Source: Actinoplanes lutulentus (lineage in GTDB: Bacteria; Actinomycetota; Actinomycetes; Mycobacteriales; Micromonosporaceae). Taken from it: a stretch of DNA of 64,000 nucleotides. How positions within the stretch are numbered: position 1 is the first letter of the stretch; each line of letters starts with the position of its first letter. Shown here one piece after another: positions 24,191 to 33,043 of this stretch. The notes under the pieces were generated by a model. It saw nothing but the letters and a program-made list of their open reading frames with translations, was not told the DNA's origin and searched no databases. A program made the translations under genes and the position numbers. The DNA lies in the NCBI RefSeq assembly GCF_003259845.1, contig NZ_QLMJ01000005.1, positions 1-64,000 on the forward strand, read 5' to 3'.

Positions 24191-27100
24191 CGATCGTCGG
24201 CCTTTCCTGCCGTTTTCCGGGCGCTCGCGACGTTACCGAGTTCTGGGCTAACTCGTTGAACGCGGCTCAGCAATTCGGGCCGGTTCCGGCGGACCGCTGG
24301 AATCATGAGACATTCTTCTCGACCGACTTCCGGGAGAAGTACGCGACGTACACGGACCGGGTGGCGTTCATCCCGGAGGTGGAACGGTTCGCCGCCCTGC
24401 ACCACCGCATCCCGCCGCGCCGCGCCAAGGCCATGGACCCGCAGCACCGGCTGCTCGTCGACCTGGCTCGCGAAGCGGTGCAGGACGCCGGCTGGGAGCG
24501 GGGCGAGTTCGACCGCTCGCGTACCGGGGTCTTCGTGGGGCTCAGCTCATCGGATTACCGGGACATCGCCGGCGCCCGGGTCATCGCGACCATGCTGGCA
24601 GACGGCTCCCTCCCGGCCGGTGGGCACGACCCCGCGCTGATCGAGGCGGTGGCCGAGGCCGCCGCGGCGATCGAGCCGGCACAGTCCTTCTCGCTCGCCG
24701 GCAACCTGCTCAACATGGCGCCGTGCACGGTCAGCGAGCTGCTCGACCTGGGCGGCCCGGCGTTCGCCGTCGACGCCGCGTGCTCGTCGGCGATGGTCGC
24801 CCTGCACGAGGCGGTCAACCACCTGCGTACCGGGTCGTGCACCACGGCGCTGGTCGGTGGCGTGTTCATCAACATGACGCCGAGCGCGCTGATCGGGTTC
24901 TCCCGGGTGGGCGCGCTCTCCCCGGCCGGTGTGTGCCGGCCCTTCGACACCCGCGCCGACGGTTTCGTCCTGGGTGAGGGCGGTGCCCTCGCGGTGCTGC
25001 GGCCGCTCGACGACGCGATCGCGGCCGGCGACCGGATCTACGCGGTGCTCAACGGCATCGGTACGGCGAACGACGGCCGCGGCGCCGGCCCGATGACGCC
25101 GAAGGCCGAAGGCCAGGAAGCAGCAATGCGGGCCGCGTACCGGGACGCCGGGCTTGAGCCGGGCGCGATCGACTTCCTCGAGGCGCACGGCACCGGCACC
25201 GCGGTCGGCGACCGGGTCGAGATCGAAGCGATCCGCCGGGTACGCGAGGGGCACAGCGACAACCGCCCCTGTTACCTGTCCTCCGGCAAGGCGACCATCG
25301 GGCACACGCTGCCGGCCGCCGGTGCCGCCGGAATCCTGCGCGCCTCGCTGGCCCTGCACCACAGCACCATCCCGCCGCAGCCGGCGATCACCGAGAACCC
25401 CGATCTGCCGCTCGCCGCCGCGAACCTCTCGATCACGACCGAGCCACGGGAGTGGCCGGAGGTGGGTGACGACCGGCGACGCGCGGGCGTCAACTCCTTC
25501 GGGTTCGGCGGCACCAACGTGCACGCGGTGCTCAGTGAGGCCCCGGACCCGCTCGACGAGGGCGAGAAGTCGGGCCACGACGGACGGCCCTGGCTGGTAC
25601 TGATCACTGCCGGGAATGTCGAGCTGCTTTCGGCGTACGCAAAGCGCCTCTCCACCATGGTCTCCACGCACCCGGCCTTGACCCCTGCCGCGGTGGCCCG
25701 CACGATGGCCACCCGCCAAGCGCTCCCGGCGCGCCTGGCGGTGATGTGCCGGACGCGAGCGGAGCTCGCAGGCCGTCTGGCGCTCGCCGCGCAGGAGCTC
25801 GCCACCGGCACGCTGGGCAAACTCGGACCTGGTCTGTACGCCTCGGAGACGCCGCTGGGCGAGGACGACCGCAAGGTCGCCTTCCTCTTCCCCGGTCAGG
25901 GTTCGCTGCGCCCCGGTGTGCTGCGTGACCTGGTCGAGCGCTTCCCGCTCTTCGCCCGATATGCCGGACCGCTCGCCGACACCGTCGACAAGCGCACCGG
26001 CATCGCGGTCTCCGACCTGCTCTGCGAGGACCCGGGACCGGACGCCGAGGCACAGGTCAGCGCCACTCAGGTCTGTCAGCCGGGACTCGGTGTCACCGGG
26101 ATCAGCATGACCCAGCTGCTCGCCGACTGTGGTGTCACACCGGACATCGCCCTCGGTCACAGCGTGGGTGAGCTGGTGGCGGCCGTGTCCGCCGGAGCGC
26201 TCACCCCGGACGACGGGCTCGACTTCCTGATCGAGCGCGGCGCCGCGGTGACCGCCGGTGACGAGCCGGCACCCGGCACGATGGCCGCGATCAAGGCCGA
26301 CGCGCGGGCTTTCGAGGAGCTGCGGTCCGGCATCCGTGGCGTCTGGGCGGGCTGTTACAACCACTCCGCGCAGACCGTCGCGAGCGGGCATCGCGAAGCC
26401 GTCGAGAACCTGGTGGAGCGCTGCCGCACCCGGGGCATCCCGGCCGTCGAGCTGCGGGTCTCGCACGCCTTCCACTCGCCGCTGATGGCCGAGGTGGACG
26501 GACGGGTCGCGGCTTACGCCGCAGACCTTGCCGTGCGTACGCCCACCGCCCTGTTCTTCTCCAGCGTGGATCCGCAGGCGCCGGCCGAGCCGGATGAGTT
26601 GCGTACGCTCTGGGGCCGCCAGACGTCGTCCCCGGTGATGTTCCGTGACGCTGTCGACAACGCTGTCGGCGCCGGCGCGCGCATCCTCGTGCAGGTCTGC
26701 TCCGGTGACGCGCTGCTCGGCATGGCCGCGCAGATCCCGTCCTCGGCGCCGCTCGACAAGATCGCGCTGATGCCGGCCGAGCCGGACGACGGGTACGCGC
26801 TGCTCGAAGGCCTGGGGCGGCTCGCCGTCGCCGGTGTTCCGGTGGACCTGACGCCGTTGTTCGCGGGTCTGGGCGTACCGCTGCTGACCCTGCCGCCGTC
26901 GCCGCTCGTGACCCAGCACTACTCGATCCGCCGTGCCCGTGAGGACGGCCCGCGACGAGCCGTCACCCGGGCAGTCCGCCCCGCGGTCACGCCGGCGCCG
27001 GTCGCCGAGCTTGAGGTCCGCATCCCGGAGCGCATGGCGCTGCCGGCTGCGACGACCAGGAATGCCGCAACCAGGAATGTCGTAACCAGGAATGGAGATC

Positions 27101-28878
27101 CGACGACAGTGAACGACGTCATTCTTTTGATGCGGGAGCAGCTCGCCGTCCTGCGCGGCATCGGCGCCGAGCCGGTCCCGGCCATCGAGGCTCCGGTCGT
27201 TTCGGCTGCTCAGCCGGTCGCGGCCATTGAAGGACCGCCGCCGGTGGTGGTGAAAGAGGCAGTGGTCAAGGAGGCGCCCGCGCCGAAGCGGCCCTCGGTC
27301 CCGGCACAGAAGGCCGCTCCGAGCGACACCTCGCAGATCGTCTCCGAGCTCGCCGTGATGATCGGCAAGATCAGCGCGTACCCGTCCGACCTGGTCCGGG
27401 CGGACCAGTCGTTCGGCACCGACCTGGGCTTCGACTCGATCATGACGGCCGAGCTGGTCTCCGCGGTGAAGCGCCGCTGGCCGGACCTGGAGCTGGACCC
27501 GGCCGACGTCTTCGAGGTGTCCACTGTCGGCGAGCTCGCGCAGGTGCTCTCGGTGGCTCTCGGCGGCGGCACGCCCGCCCCGGCCCCGGTCTCCGCCCCG
27601 GCGCACGCCGCTCCGGTGGTCCCGTCGGCCGAGCGTTCCCTGGTGGCGCCTCCGCGCAAGGAGGTCGCCGACGTGGCGTACCTGCCTGAGGTCGTCGAGT
27701 TCCAGCGCCGCGGCGTGATGCTCGACCGGGTCGGCGTGACGAACCCGTACTACCTGGTGCACGACAGCGTGATCGGCCGGGCCACCAAAGTCGGCGGACG
27801 TCAGCTGATCTCGTTCTCCAGCTACAACTACCTGGGTCTGTCCGGTCACCCGATGGTCGCGTACGCGGTGAAGGAGGCCGTCGAACGGTATGGCTCCTCG
27901 GTCTCCGCGGCCCGGATCCTCTCCGGCAACCGTGCCCTGCACGACGAGCTGGACCGGGCCCTCGCCGAGCTGGTCGGCGCCGAGGACGCGATCACCCTGA
28001 TCGGCGGCCACGCCACCAACGTCAGCGTGATCGGCCACCTGGTCGGCCCGGACGACCTGATCGTGCACGACGCCCTCGCGCACGACAGCATCCTGCAGGG
28101 CTGCCGCCTCTCCGGCGCCGCCCGCCAGCCGTTCGCCCACCAGGACTACGCCGCCCTGGACGCGCTGCTGACCCAGACCCGCGACCGGTACCGCCGGGTG
28201 CTGATCGTGGTCGAGGGCGTCTACAGCATGGACGGCGACATCTGTGATCTGCCGGCTCTGATCGCGCTGAAGAAGAAGCACGGCGCGCTGCTCATGGTCG
28301 ACGAGGCGCACAGCATCGGCGTGCTCGGCGCCCGCGGTGGTGGCGTCGGCGAGCACTTCGGCATCGACCGCGCCGACGTGGACATCTGGATGGGCACCCT
28401 TTCCAAGTCCCTGGCGAGCTGCGGCGGGTACCTGGCCGGTCGGCACGAGCTGATCGAGTACATGCGGTACACGCTGCCCGGCTTCATCTTCAGCGCCGGG
28501 ATGAGCCCGGCGAACGCCGCCGCGGCGCTCGCCGCCCTGCACATCCTCCGCGAGGAGCCGCAGCGGCTGGCCGCGCTGCACAACAACTCCGCGATGTTCC
28601 TGCGGCTCGCCCGGCAGGCCGGCGTGGACACCGGTCCGAGCGACGGCACCCCGGTCATCCCGGCGATCACCGGCGACTCGATCAAGGCGCTGCGGCTCTC
28701 CGACACGCTGCTCAAGAACGGTGTGAGCGCCAACCCGATCCTCTACCCGGCGGTGAAGGAGAAGCTGGCACGGCTGCGGTTCTTCATCACCGCGGAACAC
28801 ACCACGGAGGACATCGAGCACACCGTGGACCTGCTGGCCCGGCACCTCGACCCGGCGACCGTGCCGCAGCCCGCGTGA
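24169..28878 (+). CDS. Polyketide synthase KS-AT-ACP fused to an alpha-oxoamine synthase
   Basis: 1,569-residue multidomain enzyme. KS spans about 1-430 with the complete triad Cys205 (DAACSS), His340 (EAHGTGT) and His379 (ATIGHT). AT spans about 560-880 with Ser665 (GHSVGE) and a HAFH motif at 766-769, indicating malonyl-CoA. The ACP (about 1045-1125) has its phosphopantetheine site at Ser1090 (GFDSIM). The C-terminal ~400 residues are a PLP enzyme of the AONS/serine-palmitoyltransferase family, with DEAHSIGVLG (Asp1378) and Lys1413 (TLSKSL). There are no KR, DH, ER or TE domains. It should extend a starter once or a few times, then release it by decarboxylative condensation with an amino acid to an alpha-amino ketone. 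A GGGGA site five bases before GTG 24181 makes that GTG a plausible alternative start. Seven bases separate it from the exporter gene. Confidence 0.92.
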   Translation: MGTSVDIAIVGLSCRFPGARDVTEFWANSLNAAQQFGPVPADRWNHETFFSTDFREKYATYTDRVAFIPEVERFAALHHRIPPRRAKAMDPQHRLLVDLAREAVQDAGWERGEFDRSRTGVFVGLSSSDYRDIAGARVIATMLADGSLPAGGHDPALIEAVAEAAAAIEPAQSFSLAGNLLNMAPCTVSELLDLGGPAFAVDAACSSAMVALHEAVNHLRTGSCTTALVGGVFINMTPSALIGFSRVGALSPAGVCRPFDTRADGFVLGEGGALAVLRPLDDAIAAGDRIYAVLNGIGTANDGRGAGPMTPKAEGQEAAMRAAYRDAGLEPGAIDFLEAHGTGTAVGDRVEIEAIRRVREGHSDNRPCYLSSGKATIGHTLPAAGAAGILRASLALHHSTIPPQPAITENPDLPLAAANLSITTEPREWPEVGDDRRRAGVNSFGFGGTNVHAVLSEAPDPLDEGEKSGHDGRPWLVLITAGNVELLSAYAKRLSTMVSTHPALTPAAVARTMATRQALPARLAVMCRTRAELAGRLALAAQELATGTLGKLGPGLYASETPLGEDDRKVAFLFPGQGSLRPGVLRDLVERFPLFARYAGPLADTVDKRTGIAVSDLLCEDPGPDAEAQVSATQVCQPGLGVTGISMTQLLADCGVTPDIALGHSVGELVAAVSAGALTPDDGLDFLIERGAAVTAGDEPAPGTMAAIKADARAFEELRSGIRGVWAGCYNHSAQTVASGHREAVENLVERCRTRGIPAVELRVSHAFHSPLMAEVDGRVAAYAADLAVRTPTALFFSSVDPQAPAEPDELRTLWGRQTSSPVMFRDAVDNAVGAGARILVQVCSGDALLGMAAQIPSSAPLDKIALMPAEPDDGYALLEGLGRLAVAGVPVDLTPLFAGLGVPLLTLPPSPLVTQHYSIRRAREDGPRRAVTRAVRPAVTPAPVAELEVRIPERMALPAATTRNAATRNVVTRNGDPTTVNDVILLMREQLAVLRGIGAEPVPAIEAPVVSAAQPVAAIEGPPPVVVKEAVVKEAPAPKRPSVPAQKAAPSDTSQIVSELAVMIGKISAYPSDLVRADQSFGTDLGFDSIMTAELVSAVKRRWPDLELDPADVFEVSTVGELAQVLSVALGGGTPAPAPVSAPAHAAPVVPSAERSLVAPPRKEVADVAYLPEVVEFQRRGVMLDRVGVTNPYYLVHDSVIGRATKVGGRQLISFSSYNYLGLSGHPMVAYAVKEAVERYGSSVSAARILSGNRALHDELDRALAELVGAEDAITLIGGHATNVSVIGHLVGPDDLIVHDALAHDSILQGCRLSGAARQPFAHQDYAALDALLTQTRDRYRRVLIVVEGVYSMDGDICDLPALIALKKKHGALLMVDEAHSIGVLGARGGGVGEHFGIDRADVDIWMGTLSKSLASCGGYLAGRHELIEYMRYTLPGFIFSAGMSPANAAAALAALHILREEPQRLAALHNNSAMFLRLARQAGVDTGPSDGTPVIPAITGDSIKALRLSDTLLKNGVSANPILYPAVKEKLARLRFFITAEHTTEDIEHTVDLLARHLDPATVPQPA

Positions 28879-28885
28879 GCCTGGA

Positions 28886-31138
28886 ATGACATCGGTTGCC
28901 CCTCGGCCGGTCACCACCGGCCGCCGTACCCCGACCACCGGCCCGGCTTCCGGGCCGGTGGTCCGGCTCGTCACCCGCCGTCCCAAGTCCGTGCTGCTCA
29001 CGGCGCTGCTGGTGGCGGTGGCCGCCATCGTTTTCAGCGGTGACCTGATCGGCGCGCTCAAGAGCGGTGGCTTCGACGACCCGAGCTCCGAGTCGGTGAA
29101 GGGCCGGCAGTGGATGGCACAGCACTTCCACGCCGCCGACCCGAACCTGGTCGTGATGATCTCCAAGCCGGGTGGTTCGGTCGACGACGCCGACATGCAG
29201 GTCGTCGCTTCCCGGGTGGTCCAGCGGCTCTCCACCACGGAGGGCGTGACCGTCGTCGGCGCGTACTGGAACCCCAAGAAGCCGGTGCCGCAGCTGGCCG
29301 GGCGCGATCATGACAAAGGCGTCATCCTCGCGCGGGTGGACGGTGACGAGGATGTCAGCGCCGACCGGGTTGCTGATCTCCACTCGCTGGCCGGCTCCTC
29401 CGGGGGGATCGACGTCTCCTTCGGCGGCCTCACCCAGGTCAACAACGACATCAACGAGCAGGTCACCACGGACCTCGCGCACGCCGAGGCGATCGCCATC
29501 CCGATCACCCTGCTGCTGTTGCTGCTCGTCTTCGGCACCGTCTGGGCGGCCGGCGCGCCGCTGCTGATCGGCCTCTTCTCGATCGTCACCACCCTCGGCA
29601 CGCTGCGCCTGCTCGCGGTCTTCACCGACGTGTCGGTCTTCGCCGTCAACATGGCGACCGCGCTGGGCCTGGGCCTGGCCGTCGATTACAGCCTGCTGTT
29701 CGTCTCCCGGTACCGCGAGCAGCGGCTCCGCGACCCGGACAAGGTCTCCGCGCTGGCCACCACGATGCGTACGGCCGGGTCCACCGTCGTGTTCAGCGCG
29801 GCCACCGTGGCGGTCGCACTGTGCAGCCTGCTCGTCTTCCCGCAGTACTTCCTGCGCTCGTTCGCGTACGCCGGCATCGCCGTCGTGATCGCCACCGTCC
29901 TGGCGGCGCTCATGGTGCTGCCGGCTCTGCTCGTGCTGCTCGGCGACCGGATCGACAAGTGGCCGGTGCTGCGCCGCCGGCCGGCCGCCGGTGGGCACGC
30001 GCCGTTTTGGGGACGGATCGCCGGGCACGTCATGCGCCGGCCGATCCTGACCGCGCTGCCGGTGATCCTGTTCCTGGTCGCGCTCGCGCTGCCGTTCACC
30101 CACATCAAGTTCGGCATCGCCGACGACCGGGTGCTGCCGGAGAAGGCGGAGAGCCGGGTCGTCGCCGACGCGATGCGTTCCGAGTTCGCCGGCACCGGCA
30201 GTGGCGCCACCGTGGTCGTCGCACAGGGCTGGGGCACCGGCACGAACGGCATCAAGCGGGCCGCCGTCTACGCGTCCCGGTTGTCCCTGCTCGACGGGGT
30301 GTCCCGGGTGGACAGCATGGCCGGGACATACGTGAACGGGACCGTTGTGCCGGGGGCGACAACGGTGCATCCGCGTACCTTCGCCTCGGGCAAGATGGCG
30401 ACGTACTTCTCGGTGCTCAGCGACGTCGAGCCGTACTCGGCGAAGGGCGCCGAGCTGGCTCGCGCGGTCCGGGTCGTCCCGGTGCCGGCCGAGGTTCCGG
30501 TGCTGGTCACCGGGCCGGCCGCGCAGCTTGTCGACATCACCGGCTCGATCGGCGGGCGGCTGCCGCATGCGCTGATCCTGATCGCGTGCACGACGTTCGC
30601 GCTGCTCTTCCTGCTGACCGGCAGCGTCTTCCTGCCGATCAAGGCGCTGCTCTTCAACCTGCTGACGATGAGCTCGGTCTTCGGCGTCGCGGTCTGGATC
30701 TTCCAGGACGGGCACCTCTCCGGGGTGCTCGGATTCACCGCGACACCACTGACCGTGGCGATCCCGGTGCTGCTGTTCTGCGTGGCTTTCGGACTCTCGA
30801 TGGACTACGAGGTCTTCGTGCTGTCCCGGATCCTCGAACGGCACCGGCAAGGAGCCGATCTGCGTACCGCGGTGGTGGAGGGACTGTCGCACAGCGGCCG
30901 GGTGATCAGCGCGGCCGCCGCGATCCTCTCCGTCTCGTTCCTGGCCATGCTGGTGTCCGGGGTTTCGTTCATCCAGTTCTTCGGGCTCTGCTCGGCGCTG
31001 GCGATCATCCTGGACGCGCTGCTGGTGCGTCCGGTGCTGGTGCCGGCGTTCATGCGCCTGCTCGGACGGTGGAACTGGTGGGCGCCGAAACCACTGCGCG
31101 CACTGCACGCCCGGATGGGTCTGCGCGAGCACCTCTGA
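28886..31138 (+). CDS. MMPL-family (RND) exporter
   Basis: 750-residue transporter with the MMPL layout: TM1, a large extracytoplasmic domain, five helices, and the same again. The proton-relay Asp-Tyr pairs are Asp267-Tyr268 (GLAVDYSLL) and Asp640-Tyr641 (GLSMDYEVF), each followed by (V/L)SR. MMPL proteins export lipids and lipid-like molecules in actinobacteria. The gene begins seven bases after the synthase stop, so the two are co-expressed, and it most likely exports the synthase product. It may also serve for self-protection. A hairpin terminator follows. Confidence 0.9.
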   Translation: MTSVAPRPVTTGRRTPTTGPASGPVVRLVTRRPKSVLLTALLVAVAAIVFSGDLIGALKSGGFDDPSSESVKGRQWMAQHFHAADPNLVVMISKPGGSVDDADMQVVASRVVQRLSTTEGVTVVGAYWNPKKPVPQLAGRDHDKGVILARVDGDEDVSADRVADLHSLAGSSGGIDVSFGGLTQVNNDINEQVTTDLAHAEAIAIPITLLLLLLVFGTVWAAGAPLLIGLFSIVTTLGTLRLLAVFTDVSVFAVNMATALGLGLAVDYSLLFVSRYREQRLRDPDKVSALATTMRTAGSTVVFSAATVAVALCSLLVFPQYFLRSFAYAGIAVVIATVLAALMVLPALLVLLGDRIDKWPVLRRRPAAGGHAPFWGRIAGHVMRRPILTALPVILFLVALALPFTHIKFGIADDRVLPEKAESRVVADAMRSEFAGTGSGATVVVAQGWGTGTNGIKRAAVYASRLSLLDGVSRVDSMAGTYVNGTVVPGATTVHPRTFASGKMATYFSVLSDVEPYSAKGAELARAVRVVPVPAEVPVLVTGPAAQLVDITGSIGGRLPHALILIACTTFALLFLLTGSVFLPIKALLFNLLTMSSVFGVAVWIFQDGHLSGVLGFTATPLTVAIPVLLFCVAFGLSMDYEVFVLSRILERHRQGADLRTAVVEGLSHSGRVISAAAAILSVSFLAMLVSGVSFIQFFGLCSALAIILDALLVRPVLVPAFMRLLGRWNWWAPKPLRALHARMGLREHL

Positions 31139-31150
31139 GGGCGTACGGCA

Positions 31151-31178
31151 GGGGGTCCGGCGTTTTTGTCGGACCCCT
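31151..31178 (+). terminator. Hairpin terminator after the PKS-MMPL operon
   Basis: GGGGTCCG / CGGACCCC stem with a GCGTTTTTGT loop, 13 bp after the MMPL stop and 19 bp before the next start. The T-run is unusually inside the loop. Confidence 0.55.
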
Positions 31179-31196
31179 CCGATACAACTACGCCCC

Positions 31197-31682
31197 ATGA
31201 GTATCCCCTACGAGCGCCGCAGCTCGGCGCCCGTCATCGAGCCCGTGCGATCGCGGAAACTGGCGAAGGTGCCGTTCCTCGAGCTCGCCGAGGGCCGGTT
31301 GCAGGGCGTCGTGTCGAGCGGGTCGGACGTCTCCCGGGTCTACGTCTCCTCGATCACCGCCGGCGATCACGGCCTGAGCTGCAACACCAACAACAACCGT
31401 CCGTGCGGCGGCCTGAGCGGCGCGTTCGCCTGCAACCACCTGCGGTCGCTGCTGACCGAGGCCACGTTGCAGTACGGCGCGGGCCGCGTCGCGCGATACC
31501 TGAAGATCGAGGTGGCCGAGGACGCCGACCTGATCACCGGCTTGCACCCGACCGTCGCGGCCAACCGTGCCGCCGAGGTGTTCAGCAGCTTCCTGCGCCA
31601 CCTGTCCTACCTGGAGCTGCCCGCCACCACCGACCCGCTGCCCGACCTGGCGTGGTTCCCGGCCGCGGGGGCGGTGCGCTGA
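31197..31682 (+). CDS. SWIM-like zinc-binding protein of the MoxR/VWA operon
   Basis: 161 residues, first gene of a five-gene coupled operon. The central block is Cys62-x7-Cys70 followed by Cys79-x-His81 (ACNHLRSLL), which resembles the C...C...CxH pattern and following helix of SWIM zinc fingers. The first pair is wider than the usual CxC. SWIM proteins accompany MoxR/VWA pairs such as E. coli YehL/YehP/YehQ. The rest has no match. Its stop overlaps the next start by one base (TGATG). Confidence 0.6.
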   Translation: MSIPYERRSSAPVIEPVRSRKLAKVPFLELAEGRLQGVVSSGSDVSRVYVSSITAGDHGLSCNTNNNRPCGGLSGAFACNHLRSLLTEATLQYGAGRVARYLKIEVAEDADLITGLHPTVAANRAAEVFSSFLRHLSYLELPATTDPLPDLAWFPAAGAVR

Positions 31683-33043
31683 TGCTCACCGACGCCCTGC
31701 GCGCCCAGCCGACCGGCCTCACCGAGGCGCTCGCCCTGATCGACGGCCTCGACGACGCGCTCGTCCACGGTCTCGCCCGGATCGACGAGGACCGCGCCGC
31801 CGCGCTGGAGTCGCTGGCCGAGGCGTTCAACGGCTCGCCCCTGGCCGGCCGGGTGTCCGACTCGATCGGCAAGATCGTTTCCGGGACGGTGACCGACGAG
31901 CATCTGGCCGCGCTGGCTGGCGCCCGGTCCGCGCTGCTCGGCGCCGCCCACGACGCGTTGCTCGGCACGCTGTCCGGCGCACTGGGCCGTGATCGCCTGC
32001 CGTCACCGCCTTCCGCTGCCGGTCCGGTCATCGTGGCCGGTGGCAGCCGGTCCTGGCTGCGGGAGCTGGCGATCGCCGGCTGGCGTGGTGTCGACCACGA
32101 GCTGGCCTCGGCCGGTTCACCGGCCGTGCAGGCGCTGCTCGCCGACCCGGCGGCCCGCCGGCTCGCGGTCCTGCTCGACGGGTTCGCCGCCGAGCTGCGG
32201 GCGGCCGCGCCGGTCGCAACCCTGGAGCGCATCCCGGTCCGCCGCTGGGCCGACCTCTGGTCCCGCGCCCTGCTGCTCTCCCAGGACGGCTTTCCCGCCG
32301 ACCCGGGCGAGCCGGTCGACGGCCGTTTCCTGCTGCTCGGCCTCGACCTGCACGAGCACCCGACGGTGTTCCGGGCGCAGGCGCACGGACTCCTGGAGAC
32401 GGCCGGGGGAGACGTGCGCCTGGTGCGCGTCTCGGTGGCCGCACCGAAAGTCGAGACGATCACCGGGCCGTCCGCCTGGCGGATGCTCGCCGGCTTCCCG
32501 ATCTTCCGGGCGGCGGTGGCCGAGCACCGCGCGGTCGAGGTCAGCGGCCTGACCCTGACCGGCGGCGGCGATCTGATCTGGGACGAGTCCCGGGTCACCG
32601 CCGGCGAGCCGGCCGACCCGTTCGCCACCGCCCGGGTCCGGCTCGGCGCCGCGACCGCCTTCTCCGCCACCCCGCTCGACCGGCACCCGGCCGCGATCGC
32701 CGAGCCGGTGCTGCTGGAGGGTTACACGCCGGGGCCGGACGCTCTCGACCTCGGCGGTGTCAGCCTGCCGATCGACACCGACCGGCTGCCCGTGGCCGGC
32801 CCGCTCACCCCGGCCCTGATCGCCGCGTCCACCGCCTGCATCGGCCTGCTGCGCTGGGACGCCGGCCGCTGGCTGGTGCAACCGCTCGCCGTGCAGGCCT
32901 CGGTCAAGAAGAAAGCGGTCGCCGTGCACACCGGAGACTGGGCGCTCGGCCCCCTCGATGCGAAAGCGGCGAAGGCGGAGGCGGTCGCCGGCACGGCCGT
33001 CGACGTGCTGCGCGAGCGCGCGGGAAGGCTGCTGCGCAAATGA
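31682..33043 (+). CDS. Conserved unknown protein of the MoxR/VWA operon
   Basis: 453 residues from ATG 31682; the frame is open further upstream but that part overlaps the previous gene. I do not recognise a domain. The N-terminal ~100 residues are helical (LTEALALIDGLDDALVHGLA). The rest alternates strands and helices with several Trp and Arg (SAWRMLAGFPIFRAAVAEHR). It is translationally coupled at both ends, so it should be a dedicated subunit or substrate adaptor of the system. Confidence 0.7.
   Translation: MLTDALRAQPTGLTEALALIDGLDDALVHGLARIDEDRAAALESLAEAFNGSPLAGRVSDSIGKIVSGTVTDEHLAALAGARSALLGAAHDALLGTLSGALGRDRLPSPPSAAGPVIVAGGSRSWLRELAIAGWRGVDHELASAGSPAVQALLADPAARRLAVLLDGFAAELRAAAPVATLERIPVRRWADLWSRALLLSQDGFPADPGEPVDGRFLLLGLDLHEHPTVFRAQAHGLLETAGGDVRLVRVSVAAPKVETITGPSAWRMLAGFPIFRAAVAEHRAVEVSGLTLTGGGDLIWDESRVTAGEPADPFATARVRLGAATAFSATPLDRHPAAIAEPVLLEGYTPGPDALDLGGVSLPIDTDRLPVAGPLTPALIAASTACIGLLRWDAGRWLVQPLAVQASVKKKAVAVHTGDWALGPLDAKAAKAEAVAGTAVDVLRERAGRLLRK

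Noticed and set aside
27045..27110. Internal start or frameshift inside the synthase
   Set aside because: A short repeated stretch (accaggaatg units) encodes NAATRN/VVTRN-type residues, but the frame continues intact from AT to ACP.
24547..29277. Long minus-strand open frame opposite the polyketide synthase
   Set aside because: It mirrors the KS-AT-ACP-AONS gene, which has full motifs. The antisense translation is Arg/Gly/Asp-rich with no recognisable fold.
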